Positions 23,320 to 26,655 of a DNA stretch of 26,655 nt are shown here, in pieces. The stretch spans positions 1-26,655 of the forward strand of contig JBFKQC010000056.1 in NCBI GenBank assembly GCA_041627895.1. The letters run 5' to 3'. The number at the start of each line of letters is the position of its first letter. Position 1 is the first letter of the stretch. Below the pieces are notes generated by a model. It was not told the origin of the DNA. It made no database searches and was given only the letters and a program-made list of their open reading frames with translations. The stretch is from JBFKQC01 sp041627895. Lineage in GTDB: Bacteria; Pseudomonadota; Alphaproteobacteria; Rhodobacterales; Rhodobacteraceae. The translations under genes and the position numbers were made by a program.

Positions 23320-24626
23320 TCCGCGGACTCGTTCAGCCGGTCGAGCCGCGCGCGCACGCTCAGACCGTGCGCCTGCAGCGATTCCGATTTCGCCAGCGTC
23401 TCTGCGGCGGGGCCGATGGCGGCCAGGGCCTCTGGCGTCATCCGGGCAATCGTGGTGCGCTTGAGGAAGTCCAGGACGCTGAGCCCCGAGGAAAACCGCG
23501 CCGAACGGGCGGTCGGCAGCACGTGGTTCGGCCCGCCGACATAGTCGCCGATCGCCTCGGGCGTCCATTGGCCCAGAAAGACCGCCCCGGCGTGCCGGAT
23601 TTCCGACAAGAGGCCGCCCGGGTTCTCGACGCAAAGCTCCAGGTGCTCGGGCGCGATGCGGTCGGACAGTGCCGTCGCCTCGTCCAGATCGCGCACCGTG
23701 ATCACCGCGCCGAAATCGCGCCAGCTTGCCGCGGCGATGGCGCGGCGGTCGAGCGTTTCGAGCCGACGCTCGACCGCCTCAGCCACCGCGCGGCCAAGCC
23801 CAGCATCGTCCGTGATCAGGATCGCCTGGGCGCTTTCGTCGTGCTCTGCCTGGCTGAGGAGATCCACCGCGATCCAGTCCGGATCGCCGGTGCCGTCGGC
23901 GATGACCAGAATCTCGGACGGCCCCGCGATCATGTCGATGCCCACCTTGCCGAAGACCCGCCGCTTGGCCGCCGCGACATAGGCGTTGCCGGGCCCGGTG
24001 ATCTTGTCGACCGGGCGGACCGTTTCGGTCCCGTAGGCCATCGCCGCCACCGCCGGCGCGCCGCCGATCCGGTACACCGTATCGACCCCGGCGAGCCGCG
24101 CCGCCAGCAGAACCAGCGGATTGACCTGCCCCCCGGGCGTCGGCACGCAGATCGCCAGCCGCTCGACGCCGGCCACCTGTGCCGGGATCGCGTTCATCAG
24201 GACCGATGAGGGATAGCTCGCCAGCCCGCCCGGCACGTAAAGCCCCGCCGCCTCGACCGCACCCCAGCGCCAGCCGAGCGTCGCGCCCTCGGGATCGGTC
24301 CATTCGGCATCGTCGGGCATCTGCCGCACGTGGTAGGCGCGGATGCGTTCAGCGGCGAGTTCCAGCGCCGCGCGTTCGTCCCCGGGCACGCGGGCGCATG
24401 CCGCCTCGATCTCGGCCGCGGAGAAGGCGAGCGTTTCGGGCGTCAGCATCACCCCGTCGAACTTCGCCGTCAGCTCGATCAGCGCCGCGTCGCCCCGCGC
24501 CCGCACGTCGGCGATGATCGCCGCCACGGCGGCATCCACGTCCGGGCTGTCCTCGCGCTTCATCGCCAGAAGCGCGGTAAACCGCGACTCGAAGTCCTTG
24601 TCTTCGCTGTAAAGGTAGTGCGGCAT
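23316..24626 (-). CDS. hisD: Histidinol dehydrogenase
   Basis: Last two steps of histidine synthesis: NAD-dependent oxidation of L-histidinol to L-histidine. The 436 residues are the normal length. Zinc ligands and catalytic residues are recognisable in LLSQAEHDESAQ (Gln and His), APEHLELCVENPG (catalytic Glu-His), TPEAIGDYVGGPNHVLPT (Asp) and QAHGLSVRARL (C-terminal His). NAD-site blocks include GPGNAYVAAAKRRVFG and DMIAGPSEILV. The start at 24626 (MPHYLYSEDKDFES) fits the family; the frame is open another 59 codons upstream through the FNR-like palindrome. It leads a chain of overlapping genes down to the nitrilase. Confidence 0.97.
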   Translation of the reverse strand: MPHYLYSEDKDFESRFTALLAMKREDSPDVDAAVAAIIADVRARGDAALIELTAKFDGVMLTPETLAFSAAEIEAACARVPGDERAALELAAERIRAYHVRQMPDDAEWTDPEGATLGWRWGAVEAAGLYVPGGLASYPSSVLMNAIPAQVAGVERLAICVPTPGGQVNPLVLLAARLAGVDTVYRIGGAPAVAAMAYGTETVRPVDKITGPGNAYVAAAKRRVFGKVGIDMIAGPSEILVIADGTGDPDWIAVDLLSQAEHDESAQAILITDDAGLGRAVAEAVERRLETLDRRAIAAASWRDFGAVITVRDLDEATALSDRIAPEHLELCVENPGGLLSEIRHAGAVFLGQWTPEAIGDYVGGPNHVLPTARSARFSSGLSVLDFLKRTTIARMTPEALAAIGPAAETLAKSESLQAHGLSVRARLDRLNESAE

Positions 24627-24717
24627 CTCGCTCGATTCCCCGACCTCGCCCGGTCTAGTCGGCTTTCGGGGGGAATTGAACCGCAAAGCGCGGCGACGGT
24701 GCCGCCCCGCGCCGCGA

Positions 24718-24741
24718 AAGCATTGACATATATCAATGCTT
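24718..24741. promoter_or_regulatory. FNR/FnrL-like palindrome upstream of cytochrome c
   Basis: AAGCATTGA-CATATA-TCAATGCTT has perfect 9-bp arms and 11 of 12 complementary pairs overall. Its core TTGAC-ATAT-ATCAA is one base from the FNR consensus TTGAT-N4-ATCAA. It lies between divergent hisD and the cytochrome gene; its centre is 97 bp before the cytochrome ATG, so a class II (-41.5) arrangement would leave a leader of about 55 bases. It also sits about 100 bp from the hisD start. Confidence 0.7.
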
Positions 24742-24826
24742 CTCGATCGGGGCAGTGACATCCTCGACGCTGGCGCCGGGGACGCAGGATGCGCGCGGCG
24801 CATTGCAGAGGAAGGGAGGCCCCCAG

Positions 24827-25234
24827 ATGAAAGCTTGGAATATGGTCGCGGCCCTGGCGATGGCGGTTACTGGCGCCGGTCTTGCGGGCGGCGCGGCAGC
24901 CGATCACGCCGGCGAGAACGAGTACATGCAGGCCTGCGCCGTCTGCCACGGCGAATCCGGCATGGGCATGGGGCCGCTTGCGCCCCTGATGAACGTCGAG
25001 GTGCCCTCTTTGACGACGCTGACGCAGCAAAACGACGGCGTCTTCCCGATGCTGCAGGTGATCCACATCATCGACGGGCGCACGGGCGTACGCGGCCATG
25101 GCGGCGTGATGCCGATCTGGGGCGACCGGTTCAAGGCGGCGGTGCTGGCCTCGGCCGGGGAATACGGTGCCGAGTTGATCATTCGCGGGCGCATTCTGGC
25201 GCTGGCGCAATATCTCGAGTCGATCCAGGAATAG
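24827..25234 (+). CDS. Monohaem c-type cytochrome, periplasmic
   Basis: 135-residue secreted cytochrome. A Sec signal (MKAWNMVAALAMAVTGAGLAGGAAA) precedes the mature start DHAGENEYM. One haem-attachment motif, CAVCH (37-41), is followed by GESGMGMGPLAPLM, and M95 in HGGVMPIWGDRF is the likely sixth ligand. The helix at the C-terminus (ILALAQYLESIQE) is typical of class I cytochromes. GAGGAAGGGAGG lies before the ATG at 24827; a longer frame from 24755 would hide the signal. It is probably a small electron carrier. The FNR-like site upstream suggests low-oxygen control. It runs opposite to, and appears inserted within, the murA-hisD cluster. Confidence 0.9.
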   Translation: MKAWNMVAALAMAVTGAGLAGGAAADHAGENEYMQACAVCHGESGMGMGPLAPLMNVEVPSLTTLTQQNDGVFPMLQVIHIIDGRTGVRGHGGVMPIWGDRFKAAVLASAGEYGAELIIRGRILALAQYLESIQE

Positions 25235-25261
25235 CGTTGAGACGAATGCCGGGCGCCGGGC

Positions 25262-25726
25262 TCAGTCGTGGCTCGGCGTCCTGCGCGACGGCGCGACGTA
25301 GGGTTTCGTGACGTCCTTCAGCGTCACGTCCAGCGCCTCGACGTCCAGGGCGATGGCCCCGTCGCCGGCCAGCGTCATCTCAATCCGGCCGGTGCCGTTC
25401 TCGCCCGCCTCGAAGGCCAGCGCCAGCAGCGACAGCACCAGGTCCCGGTCTTTCCGGTCGAAGCCCTGCGACGCGACCTTCTGCACCTCGTCGACGACCA
25501 GAAGCGACTGCACCCGCTCGGGTGCGTGCCGGCTGCGCGCGTCGTCCTCCCATCGGAAGCGATTGACCAGCATGGCAAAGCGGCGTTCGCCCGGTCGCCA
25601 GGTCATTTCGGCCGCGGGCAGGACGGCGTCCTGCACCAGGGCGGATATCACCTGCAGATCCTCCGGCTCCAGCGCCTTCAGGTGCAGCGGGGCCTCGCGC
25701 CCGTCCTCGAACCGGGCGTCGCTCAC
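25262..25726 (-). CDS. DUF2948 family protein
   Basis: 154-residue alphaproteobacterial protein of unknown function. Family blocks are LKALEPEDLQVISALVQDAVLPAAEMTWRP, FAMLVNRFRWED, ERVQSLLVVDEVQKVASQGFDRKDRDLVLSLLAL, and a C-terminal LDVTLKDVTKPYVAPS. The start is GTG at 25726, overlapping the murA stop (GTGA), so it is coupled to murA. In related genomes hisD usually follows directly; here the cytochrome gene on the other strand intervenes, with 27 bp between the two converging stop codons. Confidence 0.92.
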   Translation of the reverse strand: MSDARFEDGREAPLHLKALEPEDLQVISALVQDAVLPAAEMTWRPGERRFAMLVNRFRWEDDARSRHAPERVQSLLVVDEVQKVASQGFDRKDRDLVLSLLALAFEAGENGTGRIEMTLAGDGAIALDVEALDVTLKDVTKPYVAPSRRTPSHD

Positions 25727-26655
25727 GACCCGTGCACCCGTTCGATGGTCGCGCCGACGCCGGACAGCTTGCGCACGACGTGTTCATAGCCGCGATCGAG
25801 GTGGTAGACCCGGCTGACCACCGTTTCGCCCCGGGCGGCGAGCCCGGCGAGGATCAGCGAGACGCTGGCGCGCAGGTCTGTGGCCATCACCGGCGCGCCC
25901 TTCAGCCGCTCGACCCCGGTCACGGTGGCGTGGCCGCCGTGCACGTCGATCTCTGCCCCCATCCGCATCAGTTCCGGCGCGTGCATGAAGCGGTTCTCGA
26001 AGATCTTCTCCTCCAGCACGCTGACGCCCGCGGCGGTGCACATCAGCGCCATCATTTGCGCCTGCAGATCCGTCGGAAAGCCGGGGAACGGCTCGGTCAC
26101 GACGTCGACGGCCTTCACCCGGCCGTTCCGGCGGGCGACCTTCAGGCCGCGGCCGGTCTCTTCGACGTCGATGCCGGCCGCGTGCAGCTTTTCGGCGAAG
26201 GCGGCCACCAGGTCGAGCCGGCCGCCGACGCATTCGACCGCGCCGCCGGCAATTGCCGGGGCCAGCATGTAGGTGCCAAGCTCGATCCGGTCGGCGACCA
26301 CGGGATGCGTCGCGCCATGCAGCCGGTCGACGCCCTCGACGGTGATCTCGTGCGTGCCTTCGCCCTCGATATGTGCGCCCATCTGGCGCAGGCACTGCGC
26401 GAGATCGACGATTTCCGGCTCGCGCGCCGCGTTCTTCAGAACGGTGGTTCCCTTGGCGAGAACGGCGGCCATCAGCACGTTTTCGGTCGCGCCGACCGAG
26501 ACGAACGGGAACTCGACCACCGCACCCCTCAGCCCGCTATTGGCCGTTGCGTGCACGTAGCCGTCGCGCAGGTCGAGCTTCGCCCCCAGGGCCTCAAGCC
26601 CCTTCAGGTGCAAATCCACCGGCCGCGCGCCGATGGCGCAGCCGCCGGGCAGCGA
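25723..26655 (-). CDS. murA: UDP-N-acetylglucosamine 1-carboxyvinyltransferase, N-terminal part outside window
   Basis: First committed step of peptidoglycan synthesis: transfers enolpyruvate from PEP to UDP-GlcNAc. The visible 310 residues start inside the active loop: SLPGGCAIGARPVDLHL, containing the catalytic cysteine that fosfomycin alkylates. Further blocks are GATENVLMAAVLAKGTT, EPEIVDLAQCLRQMGAHIEG, DRIELGTYMLAPAIAGG, TEPFPGFPTDLQAQMMAL, IFENRFMHAPELMRMGA and DLRASVSLILAGLAARGET. About 110 N-terminal residues are beyond the right edge. An internal ATG at 26619 is not the start. The 3' end overlaps DUF2948. Confidence 0.96.
   Translation of the reverse strand, partial: SLPGGCAIGARPVDLHLKGLEALGAKLDLRDGYVHATANSGLRGAVVEFPFVSVGATENVLMAAVLAKGTTVLKNAAREPEIVDLAQCLRQMGAHIEGEGTHEITVEGVDRLHGATHPVVADRIELGTYMLAPAIAGGAVECVGGRLDLVAAFAEKLHAAGIDVEETGRGLKVARRNGRVKAVDVVTEPFPGFPTDLQAQMMALMCTAAGVSVLEEKIFENRFMHAPELMRMGAEIDVHGGHATVTGVERLKGAPVMATDLRASVSLILAGLAARGETVVSRVYHLDRGYEHVVRKLSGVGATIERVHGS

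Overview
The window is high-GC DNA with tightly packed genes, many joined by ATGA or GTGA stop/start overlaps. It looks like a chromosomal piece of an alphaproteobacterium of the order Rhodobacterales (Roseobacter/Paracoccus relatives). The order murA - DUF2948 - hisD - UPF0262 - LMW phosphatase - infA - maf - RNase E/G near tRNA-Phe is the main reason. A ScfR/PccR/RamB-type regulator and a FnrL-like box fit the same group. No rRNA, CRISPR array or prophage was seen.

Region 1 (1-8688): a minus-strand operon encodes a complete HAAT (Liv-type) ABC importer: binding protein, two permeases, and two ATPases with a 56-residue membrane or secreted protein between them. It is followed by acetyl-CoA synthetase (acs, running off the left edge). 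A divergent XRE/short-chain-acyl-CoA-type regulator faces it across a 232-bp AT-rich gap that holds a 37-bp dyad. The context suggests import and CoA activation of a short carboxylate or a precursor of one, rather than branched-chain amino acids.

Region 2 (8689-10274): a gene-free stretch, then divergent rpe (pentose phosphate) and aroQ (shikimate pathway).

Region 3 (10333-18572): a LacI-family regulator with a near-perfect palindromic operator, a 720-bp IS1595-type element with terminal inverted repeats and an apparently damaged transposase, then a six-gene operon. The operon encodes a carbohydrate ABC importer (binding protein, two permeases, MsmK/UgpC-type ATPase), a GH63 enzyme of the mannosyl/glucosylglycerate hydrolase type, and a D-lyxose/D-mannose isomerase. 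Together these make a coherent candidate route: import mannosylglycerate (or a similar mannoside), release mannose, isomerise it to fructose. This is the most interesting system in the window.

Region 4 (18761-26655): tRNA-Phe and a minus-strand housekeeping cluster. Two additions seem to interrupt the usual order: a GNAT/nitrilase pair between the phosphatase and infA, and a plus-strand monohaem cytochrome c gene between hisD and DUF2948, preceded by a strong FNR-like palindrome. murA is cut by the right edge.

In both ABC operons a perfect 10-bp GC-rich stem-loop lies between the binding-protein gene and the first permease gene.
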